Below the pieces are notes generated by a model. It saw only the letters and a list, made by a program, of their open reading frames with translations, made no database searches and was not told the DNA's origin. A DNA stretch of 43,055 nucleotides from Bacillota bacterium (GTDB taxonomy: Bacteria > Bacillota > Clostridia > Lachnospirales > Lachnospiraceae). The DNA lies in assembly GCA_023437715.1 (NCBI GenBank), contig JAEZFK010000047.1:1-43055 (forward strand), read 5' to 3'. Each line of letters opens with the position of its first letter. Within the stretch, counting starts at the first letter, position 1. This document shows positions 1 through 6,100 of the stretch, piece after piece. A program made the position numbers and the translations under genes.

Positions 1-96
1 ACCAATGACAGATAACTCATTTTGGTTATGTCTTCTTTTCTAATGCTTCTGATAGGAAGTCCTGTAAAACTGCCCGATCATAAATATGAAACCTCA

Positions 97-133
97 AAGG
101 GGAGGAAACCAAGGCATCTGGTTTCCACCCCTT
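97..133. terminator. Hairpin downstream of the small minus-strand gene
   Basis: A 15-bp stem (97-111 pairing with 119-133, one mismatch) with a 7-nt loop lies just past the stop of the small minus-strand gene at 140. Only short T tracts flank it (TTTT on plus, TTT on minus), so it is a plausible but not strong terminator. Nothing else convincing is seen in bases 1-139. Confidence 0.5.
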
Positions 134-139
134 TTAAGA

Positions 140-298
140 TTAATCTGACCTTCTTTTTGTATTTGGTCCCATGCCTTCCCGGCGGGAATTGTGTGTCTGA
201 TTCTGATTTTCCGGCTTGCCCTTTTCTGACATGCCGTGATTCATTTCATTTTTATTTTTATTTTTCGGGGAAAGCTTTTCCTGTTTATTCTTCTCCAT
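140..298 (-). CDS. Small hydrophilic Lys/Asn-rich protein, 52 aa, unknown
   Basis: A short ORF of 52 residues (54 if the upstream in-frame ATG at 304 is used), rich in Lys, Asn, Glu and Gln, with no cysteine and no hydrophobic segment; it ends in a basic GPNTKRRSD tail. The start at 298 is preferred because GAGGTG lies 6 nt before it, whereas the ATG at 304 touches that Shine-Dalgarno sequence. It is followed by a hairpin. The composition resembles small clostridial spore-type hydrophilic proteins, but I do not recognise the family. It is divergent from a second tiny gene starting at 410 with the same doubled-ATG start arrangement. Confidence 0.55.
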   Translation of the reverse strand: MEKNKQEKLSPKNKNKNEMNHGMSEKGKPENQNQTHNSRREGMGPNTKRRSD

Positions 299-409
299 TT
301 CCATCACCTCTGCAATAGTATGGTCTGACGATATAAGATTTATGTAAAAACAGCGTTTTCACGCATAATACATTCCACTGCTGTGCATTATAAAAATGAG
401 GTGATGAAT

Positions 410-556
410 ATGTCATATATAGCTCCTGCAGTCCAGGCTAAATTCGAGACTCTTTCCATCGACTTAAAAAATGAAATCCTGGAGCGAAACGTACAAATTA
501 ACACCATTTACGATTTAATCCATGTTTTGGAGGAGATTGTAAACGAAGGGAGTTAA
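410..556 (+). CDS. Small conserved-looking protein, 48 aa, unknown function
   Basis: The ORF reads MSYIAPAVQAKFETLS and continues through an amphipathic, probably helical stretch to ELVNEGS-like acidic end (EEIVNEGS). GAGGTG lies 6 nt before the ATG at 410; another in-frame ATG at 404 abuts it and is less likely. A strong rho-independent terminator follows at 567-612, which supports a real, separately transcribed gene. Length and style match small conserved Clostridia proteins of unknown function; no enzyme motif, signal peptide or membrane segment is visible. It is divergent from the gene ending at 298. Confidence 0.65.
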   Translation: MSYIAPAVQAKFETLSIDLKNEILERNVQINTIYDLIHVLEEIVNEGS

Positions 557-566
557 TTATTTTCCC

Positions 567-612
567 CAAAAAAACAGTCACAAGCCGAGATTGGCCTTAT
601 GGCTGTTTTTTG
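567..612 (+). terminator. Rho-independent terminator of the small plus-strand gene
   Basis: AAAAAACAG...AAGCC pairs with GGCCTTATGGCTG (some G-U pairs) and is followed by TTTTTT. It begins 11 nt after the stop at 556. Confidence 0.75.
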
Positions 613-644
613 ATGCAAAATATTAAGAATCTTCCCATAGAAAA

Positions 645-670
645 GGGGCCGGACACATAGGATCCGACCC
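645..670 (-). terminator. Terminator of the Cys-rich protein gene
   Basis: On the minus strand GGGTCGGA pairs with TCCGGCCC around a short loop and is followed by CTTTTC. It lies about 20 nt beyond the stop of the gene at 691. Confidence 0.6.
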
Positions 671-690
671 ATTAAAAAACGTAAAAATAA

Positions 691-1065
691 TTATCTCCAA
701 TTTCCGTAAGATGATTTGCACTGACGGCCATTGTTTGTGGTTGCACCCTTGGTCTTGGAACAAGAGCTGCTGTTCTTGCTGCTAGAGCAGTTACCGCCGG
801 AACAGGTAGCTCCCTTAGTGCAAGAGGAACCGTTAGAGCAGTTGGAACCATTGGAGCAGTTGGAACCAGTGAAACAGTCCGTACCGTTGCTGCAGCCAAG
901 CTTGCTTAAGATGCTGTTAATATCCCCAGACTGTCCAAAGCAATTGGAAAGGTTAAAGCAATTACCTGATGACACTGGGCAGGTTGCTGCCTGAGCGGTC
1001 ATAGGAACACCTGCTACAGTAAGTGCGGTTGCTGCTGCTAAAACGAATACTGGTAATTTTCTCAT
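691..1065 (-). CDS. Secreted cysteine-hexad protein, 124 aa
   Basis: A predicted exported protein. Residues 1-26 form a classic signal peptide (MRK, then a hydrophobic core, cleavage likely after AQA at 26). The mature part has 12 cysteines at 29, 36, 42, 58, 64, 70, 76, 82, 88, 93, 102 and 116; six of them (58-88) are spaced exactly six residues apart in repeats of the type C-S-N-G-S-N. The rest is mostly Ser, Asn, Gly, Thr and Lys. TAAGGAGG precedes the ATG by a good distance, and a terminator follows. I do not recognise a family. The regular Cys spacing suggests a repetitive disulfide- or metal-linked fold, or a heavily modified or cross-linked surface or spore protein; function is unknown. 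Confidence 0.8.
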   Translation of the reverse strand: MRKLPVFVLAAATALTVAGVPMTAQAATCPVSSGNCFNLSNCFGQSGDINSILSKLGCSNGTDCFTGSNCSNGSNCSNGSSCTKGATCSGGNCSSSKNSSSCSKTKGATTNNGRQCKSSYGNWR

Positions 1066-1164
1066 GGTAATATCCTCCTTATTTGTTACGCAATTATTAC
1101 ATTTCTGTTACAAAATGTATCATAACATACAGGAAATGGAATTTCACTAGGAGAAAAATGGCAA

Positions 1165-2049
1165 TTACCCTCTATTTTCCAGCTGATACTCATTGAGCCC
1201 CAGCTGCAAGGCTCCCATAATGCCCTGGTTGTCATTTAAGCTTGGAAGAACAATATAATTTTCCAGGTCTTCAAGCTCTTTTGTCCTGATATATCCGGCC
1301 ATCTGGCGCTTCACTTCTTCCCTTACCATGGGCATCATATGCTCCTGATGCATGACGCCTCCTCCAAGGACAATGCGCTGGGGGGACAGGACCATGATAT
1401 AGTCTACCAGGGCCTGACCGATGTAATAGGCTTCCAGCTCCCAGACCTCTTTCTTATCCGCCAGCTCTATGCCCTTCTTTCCCCAGCGGGCCTCTATGGC
1501 AGGACCTGAAGCAAGGCCTTCCAGGCAGCTCTTGTGGTAGGGGCACTTGCCCTCATAAGCATCGTCGGGATGCTTTGCTAAAAGCACATGGCCTCCCTCA
1601 GGATGAAGCATTCCGTGAAGGAGCTTCCCATTGGAAATGATTCCAGCTCCGATTCCTGTTCCAATGGTGATGTACATGCTGTTTTCCAGACCTTTTGTAA
1701 TGCCCCAGGTAGCTTCTCCCAAAGCAGATCCGTTCACATCCGTATCAAAGCCTACAGGGATATTTAGGGCTCTTTTAAAGGCTCCCACAATATCATAGTT
1801 GGCCCAGACCAGCTTGGGGGTGGTGGTAATATAGCCGTATGTATCCGAATTCCTGTTTAAGTCAATGGGACCGAAACAGCCAATTCCAAGGGCTTCGATT
1901 TTCTTGTCTGAAAAATATTCAATCAGCTTCGGTACGGTGATCTCCGGAGTTTCCGTAGGAATGGAAATCCGCTCGAAAATTTCGCCGTTTTCATTTCCAA
2001 TGGCACAAACCATTTTTGTGCCGCCTGCTTCTAACGCTCCAAGTCTCAT
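1165..2049 (-). CDS. scrK: ROK-family fructokinase
   Basis: ATP-dependent sugar kinase of the ROK family, most like fructokinases (fructose to fructose-6-phosphate), cytosolic, 294 aa. Seen: the N-terminal phosphate loop AGGTK (8-12), the catalytic Asp in FDTDVNGSALGE (D104), ITIGTGIGAG (about 127-136), and the ROK zinc site H154, C169, H172, C175 (HPEGGH...CPYHKSC). The ATG at 2049 fits the family N-terminus and has AGAGG 8 nt upstream; an in-frame ATG at 2073 adds eight unrelated residues. It lies 47 bp downstream of manA on the same strand, so the pair probably feeds mannose/fructose into glycolysis as fructose-6-phosphate. Exact sugar specificity is inferred from overall resemblance. Confidence 0.87.
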   Translation of the reverse strand: MRLGALEAGGTKMVCAIGNENGEIFERISIPTETPEITVPKLIEYFSDKKIEALGIGCFGPIDLNRNSDTYGYITTTPKLVWANYDIVGAFKRALNIPVGFDTDVNGSALGEATWGITKGLENSMYITIGTGIGAGIISNGKLLHGMLHPEGGHVLLAKHPDDAYEGKCPYHKSCLEGLASGPAIEARWGKKGIELADKKEVWELEAYYIGQALVDYIMVLSPQRIVLGGGVMHQEHMMPMVREEVKRQMAGYIRTKELEDLENYIVLPSLNDNQGIMGALQLGLNEYQLENRG

Positions 2050-2096
2050 ATATTTTTCCTCTTTCCTGCCCATTCTCCCTGGGCATATTGATAATA

Positions 2097-3029
2097 TTAT
2101 TCGGGATTGGAACAGATGACAGACATCTTTCCTTCAAACCTGCACTCTCCGCTCTTTGCCGGCACAATGAAATGCTGCCCGGCCTCCAGAGAGATTCCGT
2201 TTACAGAGCCTTTTCCGCTTATAACACTTACATTGGTAAAATATTTTTTAAACTCTTTGGTGAATACACCGTCGATATCATACTTATCCACGGTATAGAA
2301 TTTACAGGTGACCAAATGGGTGTGCACTGCCCCCGGCAGCCTTTCCGACACAGGATGGATTTCGTTTTCTTTAAAGGGAGCGCTTATGACGTCGATGCTC
2401 TGTTCTACATGGAGCTGTCTTGGCTTTCCATCGGACAGGCGGCCGTAGTCATAAACCCGGTAGGTAATATCACTGCTCTGCTGTGTTTCCAGAATCAGGG
2501 TTCCACCCTTGATGGCATGGACACAGCCGGGCTCTATCTGGAAAAAGTCGCCCTTTTTCACCGGAATCTTTCGGATAAATTCTTCCCAGCGTTCATCCCG
2601 GATCATGGCCTCCACCTCTTCCCGGTCTTTCCCATGATGGCCGATCACAATTTCTGTCCCAGGTTCACAGTCCAGAACATACCAGCATTCTGTCTTTCCA
2701 AGGGAACCATTTTCATGGACCCCTGCATAGCTGTCATCCGGATGGACCTGGATGCTTAAATCCTCCTTGGCATCAATGATCTTGACTAAAAGCGGGAACT
2801 GGTCCCCCGGATAATTGCCGAACAGCCCCGGCTCTTCTCTCCACAGGCTGCCGAGCAGCTTTCCGTCGTATATACCTCCCCCAATCCGGCATGCTCCGTT
2901 TTTGTGGGCGCTGATCGCCCAGCATTCTCCGGTGGTATCGCTTGGTATTTCGTAGCCGAATACCTCCCGAAGCCTGACGCCTCCCCAGATGGCCTCTTTA
3001 AATACAGGCTCCAGAAACAAAAGTTCCAT
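2097..3029 (-). CDS. manA: Mannose-6-phosphate isomerase, class I
   Basis: Interconverts mannose-6-phosphate and fructose-6-phosphate; zinc enzyme, cupin fold, 310 aa, the usual length of the short Firmicutes type. Seen: zinc ligands Q94 and H96 in IQVHPDD, E114 in GKTE, H171 in CVHAIKGG, and the catalytic Arg in ITYRVYDYGR (R191). TAAGGAGG precedes the ATG at 3029. It is the first gene of a two-gene unit with the ROK fructokinase downstream. No regulatory site is clear upstream beyond an AT-rich stretch. Confidence 0.92.
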   Translation of the reverse strand: MELLFLEPVFKEAIWGGVRLREVFGYEIPSDTTGECWAISAHKNGACRIGGGIYDGKLLGSLWREEPGLFGNYPGDQFPLLVKIIDAKEDLSIQVHPDDSYAGVHENGSLGKTECWYVLDCEPGTEIVIGHHGKDREEVEAMIRDERWEEFIRKIPVKKGDFFQIEPGCVHAIKGGTLILETQQSSDITYRVYDYGRLSDGKPRQLHVEQSIDVISAPFKENEIHPVSERLPGAVHTHLVTCKFYTVDKYDIDGVFTKEFKKYFTNVSVISGKGSVNGISLEAGQHFIVPAKSGECRFEGKMSVICSNPE

Positions 3030-3132
3030 CTGTCTTCCTCCTTATGCAGTAATTTTACTCGCTCTCTATATTTTACCTGAATATAGGAAAAAGGAAAAGC
3101 AGTATTTCTGTTTTTTTATGAAAATCCGGGGA

Positions 3133-3211
3133 TAAAAAAAAGATATGCCCTCCCCGGCAGGAAGCTTATATAATAAAGCTGCCCGCCGGGGAAACACATA
3201 TCATATTGGAG
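3133..3211 (-). terminator. Terminator of the gluconate-type operon
   Basis: On the minus strand a long interrupted stem (CCCCGGC with GCCGGGG, AAGCTT-containing inner arm, CATATG-like outer arm) is followed by eight T residues at 3140-3133. It lies 14 nt after the stop of the gene at 3225 and ends that operon before manA. Confidence 0.8.
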
Positions 3212-3224
3212 CATGTTTTTACCT

Positions 3225-4022
3225 TTATTTTTCCGAGTCTTTGCCGTACACTTCAATCTGGGTCAGGGCCGGGAATGGGGACGGATCATCGGCCTTTATT
3301 AAATTGCTTAATTTCAGCCAGGTGATGTTCTTTCTTTCCAGTAAAAATACATGGGGTTTTACGCTCTTTTCCATTTCCACCGTCTCTCTGGTTCCGTCGG
3401 AAAAGGTGAAGTCCGCTTTCACCCACCAGTTGTCGTGAGGGAAGTCTGCGCGGGTATACAAAAGGATTTTATCAAAATCCACGGGACGTCCAAAATCCAG
3501 GGTTATTTCCGCATCGTCCTGACGGTTGATGCCCCAGGATTCATAAGGCCACTCCCCATGGGATTCATTGGCAAGAACGCCGTCAATGGCATTGCGGGCC
3601 GCAAATACGGATTCGCCTCTCGTCTCCACGTTGGCAGAGGCATGAGGAAAGCATCCCCTGTCCCCGTGCTGGTCCATCACATTGACCGCTAAATTCCGGT
3701 AAGCGGAAATCTCATGGTCCCAGGCCTTTCTCATGGCGAGATAATGCTTCTCTCCGGTAAATGCCTTGGGATTATAGGAAACCTTCTTCTCTCCAAAGGG
3801 TATATCGTAAACCACCTGGGGGCTTGTTATATAAACAAGGGCCTCATCCATGCAGTCATCGATGCGCACCGCATAATGTGCGCCGGTTTCATCCGTTTCA
3901 AAGGTAATGATATCCCCTTCCTCGTATCCGCCCGTCCACGGGAAAATTACCTGATCCTCTCCCTGGGCAGAAGCTTTCACGCCTCCATCCCGGCCTTTTA
4001 CGGAAATCGATATATGAGCCAT
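3225..4022 (-). CDS. Cytosolic protein with C-terminal discoidin-like domain
   Basis: 265 aa, no signal peptide or membrane segment. The C-terminal half (about 140-262) has the pattern of an F5/8 type C / discoidin-like jelly roll: AIDGV at the start, an Asn/Trp-rich middle (SWGINRQDDAEITLDFGRPVDFDKILLYTR), and ITWLKLSNL...TQIEVYG at the end. The N-terminal half is another beta-rich region. It starts 2 bp after the GntR gene stop, so it is translationally coupled and belongs to the gluconate 5-dehydrogenase operon. Role is unknown; sugar or uronate-ligand binding is possible from the fold and context but is inference. It is the last gene before a strong terminator. Confidence 0.65.
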   Translation of the reverse strand: MAHISISVKGRDGGVKASAQGEDQVIFPWTGGYEEGDIITFETDETGAHYAVRIDDCMDEALVYITSPQVVYDIPFGEKKVSYNPKAFTGEKHYLAMRKAWDHEISAYRNLAVNVMDQHGDRGCFPHASANVETRGESVFAARNAIDGVLANESHGEWPYESWGINRQDDAEITLDFGRPVDFDKILLYTRADFPHDNWWVKADFTFSDGTRETVEMEKSVKPHVFLLERKNITWLKLSNLIKADDPSPFPALTQIEVYGKDSEK

Positions 4023-4024
4023 AA

Positions 4025-4723
4025 TCAGTCCTCCTGTCTTTCCTGTTCAAAATAATCCTTATATTCCACTTCAATCTGATATTTCATTCGCTGCATGCTG
4101 TAATACAGATGCTCCCGGAGGGACCGTTCCAGGCCGGTGATGTCCTTTTTCTCCAGCAGGTCGAAAAGCTCTTTATGCTCTCTGATGATTCTGGTAAAAT
4201 CGGTTTCTGTTACAAAATCCAGCATGCGGAATCTGGTGTAATGCAGCTGCTGGGCCTGTATCATATCCCAAAGCTTCTGCTTCCCGGTAGCCCGGAACCA
4301 AATGGCGTGCATTTCCGCATCAATGCGGTAAAACTGCTCCGGCTCAAATCCCTTTTCCTGGATCAGGGCCTGCTGCTTGCGGACCATATAGCGGACCTCT
4401 TCCATCCACAGAGGCGTCGCCATATCCATAAAATCCCGCATGACCATGGTCTCCACCGCCACCCGCATGTAAATCATCTGTTTAATGGTATCCAGATTCA
4501 AAAGCGTTACCTGTGTGCCGGAATATGGTACAGAAATGACAAATCCCTGCTCCTGCAGCCTTCTCACCGCTTCCCTGACAGGGGTGCGGGATACGCCGAA
4601 GCGTTCACAGATTTCGTTTTCGCTTATCATCTGTCCGGGCTTTAGCTCCAGGTCCAGAATCTCCTGCTTCAGGGTTTCAAACACCAGCTCGCCCCGGTTT
4701 TTGTTCTTGGTTTTTTCTTCCAT
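4025..4723 (-). CDS. GntR-family regulator, FCD (FadR-like) subgroup
   Basis: 232 aa transcription factor. The N-terminal winged helix has the GntR signature (PGQMISENEICERFGVSRTPVREAV, about 28-54), and the all-helical C-terminal region (about 80-225) fits an FCD ligand-binding domain with metal-type His positions (EMHAIWF, REHKELF, REHLYYS). ATG at 4723 has GGAGAGGG four nt upstream; the upstream in-frame ATG at 4801 has no such site and runs through an intercistronic hairpin. It lies between a gluconate 5-dehydrogenase gene and a discoidin-like gene, so it probably regulates this operon in response to a sugar acid. Candidate operators lie upstream of the dehydrogenase gene at 5759-5808. 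Confidence 0.88.
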   Translation of the reverse strand: MEEKTKNKNRGELVFETLKQEILDLELKPGQMISENEICERFGVSRTPVREAVRRLQEQGFVISVPYSGTQVTLLNLDTIKQMIYMRVAVETMVMRDFMDMATPLWMEEVRYMVRKQQALIQEKGFEPEQFYRIDAEMHAIWFRATGKQKLWDMIQAQQLHYTRFRMLDFVTETDFTRIIREHKELFDLLEKKDITGLERSLREHLYYSMQRMKYQIEVEYKDYFEQERQED

Positions 4724-4764
4724 GGAACCCTCTCCGTCCTCTATATTAACATATAAAAAATATA

Positions 4765-4797
4765 CCATGGCCTCCGCCTTGAAAGCAGACGCCATGG
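4765..4797 (-). repeat. Intercistronic inverted repeat between gno and gntR
   Basis: CCATGGC (4765-4771) and GCCATGG (4791-4797) form a 7-bp perfect stem with AT-rich flanks that can extend it imperfectly. There is no T tract. It lies in the 162-bp gap between the dehydrogenase stop and the GntR start, so it may be an mRNA processing or stabilising hairpin. Confidence 0.35.
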
Positions 4798-4885
4798 CCA
4801 TATTTATTCCCGAAAAGCAGCGGGCCGGGATAATTCTTAGCTTAGCCTGGCCGGCTGCTGCGGGATATCTGACTCCTGTTCAGGA

Positions 4886-5698
4886 TTACTGGGGCTGCTT
4901 TCCGATATAAGCTAAAATGCCGCCGTCCACATACAGGATATGTCCGTTGATAAAGTTGGAAGCGTCGGAGGAAAGGAATACTGCAGGAGCTGCCAGATCC
5001 TCTGCTTCTCCCCAGCGGCCTGCCGGTGTCTTTGCGATGATGAACTGGTCAAAGGGATGTCTGGAACCGTCCGCCTGAACCTCGCGCAGAGGTGCTGTCT
5101 GGGGGGTAGCGATGTAGCCAGGTCCAATGCCGTTGCACTGGATGTTGAACTCGCCGTACTCAGAGGCAATGTTCTTGGTCAGCATCTTAAGTCCGCCCTT
5201 TGCTGCAGCGTATGCGGAAACAGTCTCACGGCCAAGCTCGGACATCATGGAGCAGATGTTGATGATCTTTCCATGGCCCTTCTTGATCATAGACGGGATA
5301 ACTGCCTTGGCTACGATAAACGGAGCATTTAAGTCAACATCAATAACCTGTCTGAACTGCTCTGCAGTCATATCGCACATGGGGATACGCTTGATGATGC
5401 CGGCATTGTTAAACAGAATGTCAATAACGCCTACCTCTTTCTCGATCTGGGCAACCATGGCGTTTACAGCTTCTTCATTGGTAACGTCGCATACATAGCC
5501 ATGAGCGTCGATTCCCTCTTCCTTGTAAGCGGCCATTCCCTTATCCACTAATTCCTGCTTGATATCATTAAAAACGATGGTCGCACCTGCTGCAGCAAGA
5601 CCCTTTGCAATGGCAAAGCCGATGCCGTAGGAAGCGCCTGTAACTAATGCAACTTTTCCGTCAAGGGAAAACTGTTTTGATAAGTAGTCCATATTCAT
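4886..5698 (-). CDS. gno: Gluconate 5-dehydrogenase (SDR family)
   Basis: Short-chain dehydrogenase, 270 aa, NAD(P)-dependent interconversion of D-gluconate and 5-keto-D-gluconate. Seen: nucleotide motif TGASYGIG (20-27), NNAG (97-100), catalytic Ser in ICSMMSELGRET (S150) and Tyr/Lys in SAYAAAKGG (Y163, K167). The C-terminal stretch GYIATPQTAP...PFDQFIIAKTPAGRWG and the ending LAYIGKQP closely match the streptococcal gluconate 5-dehydrogenase as I recall it. AAGGAG lies upstream of the ATG; a second Met at residue 3 is an alternative. First gene of an operon with a GntR regulator and a discoidin-like protein. KduD-like uronate dehydrogenase activity is the main alternative. Confidence 0.85.
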   Translation of the reverse strand: MNMDYLSKQFSLDGKVALVTGASYGIGFAIAKGLAAAGATIVFNDIKQELVDKGMAAYKEEGIDAHGYVCDVTNEEAVNAMVAQIEKEVGVIDILFNNAGIIKRIPMCDMTAEQFRQVIDVDLNAPFIVAKAVIPSMIKKGHGKIINICSMMSELGRETVSAYAAAKGGLKMLTKNIASEYGEFNIQCNGIGPGYIATPQTAPLREVQADGSRHPFDQFIIAKTPAGRWGEAEDLAAPAVFLSSDASNFINGHILYVDGGILAYIGKQPQ

Positions 5699-5758
5699 GA
5701 TTTGATTTCTCCTTTACTTAATTTTTATTGGTCAGTTATCGCGTCATTATTTTTCAGA

Positions 5759-5835
5759 TTGTATCCAAACTCTATAATTTGTATACAAACTTAATGACTT
5801 GTATATATGCTACCACATTGGAATTACTTTTTCAA
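5759..5835 (-). promoter_or_regulatory. Gluconate operon promoter region with three 20-bp-spaced GntR-type boxes
   Basis: Three related boxes on the plus strand: TTGTATCCAA (5759-5768), the perfect palindrome TTGTATACAA (5779-5788) and TTGTATATAT (5799-5808). Their starts are exactly 20 bp apart, two helical turns, placing them on one face. The T-GT-AC-A pattern is typical of FadR-type GntR operators. On the minus strand TTGAAA (around 5828-5833) is a possible -35 with an AT-rich -10 zone inside the boxes. The 402-bp gap 5699-6100 otherwise holds only the nrdD terminator; 5840-5960 shows nothing I recognise. Confidence 0.7.
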
Positions 5836-5962
5836 TGTACATATTTACCAAACAAAAAGTTTTTATTTAGTTATAATTTTCCAAATAATGGGCGGACCCA
5901 AAAGTGAGCGGAAAGCCATGGAAAATCAGGGTGCTGCAACCCGGATTCTGTGAAAAATATCA

Positions 5963-6009
5963 CAAAAAAATGCACATTAAACGGGCTTGAAAACCGTTTC
6001 AATGCGCAT
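5963..6009 (-). terminator. Terminator of nrdD
   Basis: On the minus strand a near-perfect 16-bp stem (6009-5994 with 5985-5970; two G-U type differences) around a short loop is followed by TTTTTTT. It lies about 90 nt after the nrdD stop. Confidence 0.85.
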
Positions 6010-6100
6010 CTTTCTGTTTTGTATATGATTTATTTGTGCAGGCTGCCATTACAGATTTATTTTACAGCAGCTTCACATGCTATGGGGAATTTATATGGTT

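Noticed and set aside
1080..1130. Repeated GTTAC/TTACA words upstream of the Cys-rich gene
   Set aside because: Spacing is irregular and the words are short and AT-rich; not distinguishable from chance by eye.
2016..2759. 247-codon plus-strand ORF
   Set aside because: Lies antisense to manA and the start of the fructokinase gene, both with clear family motifs; no RBS and an unlikely composition.
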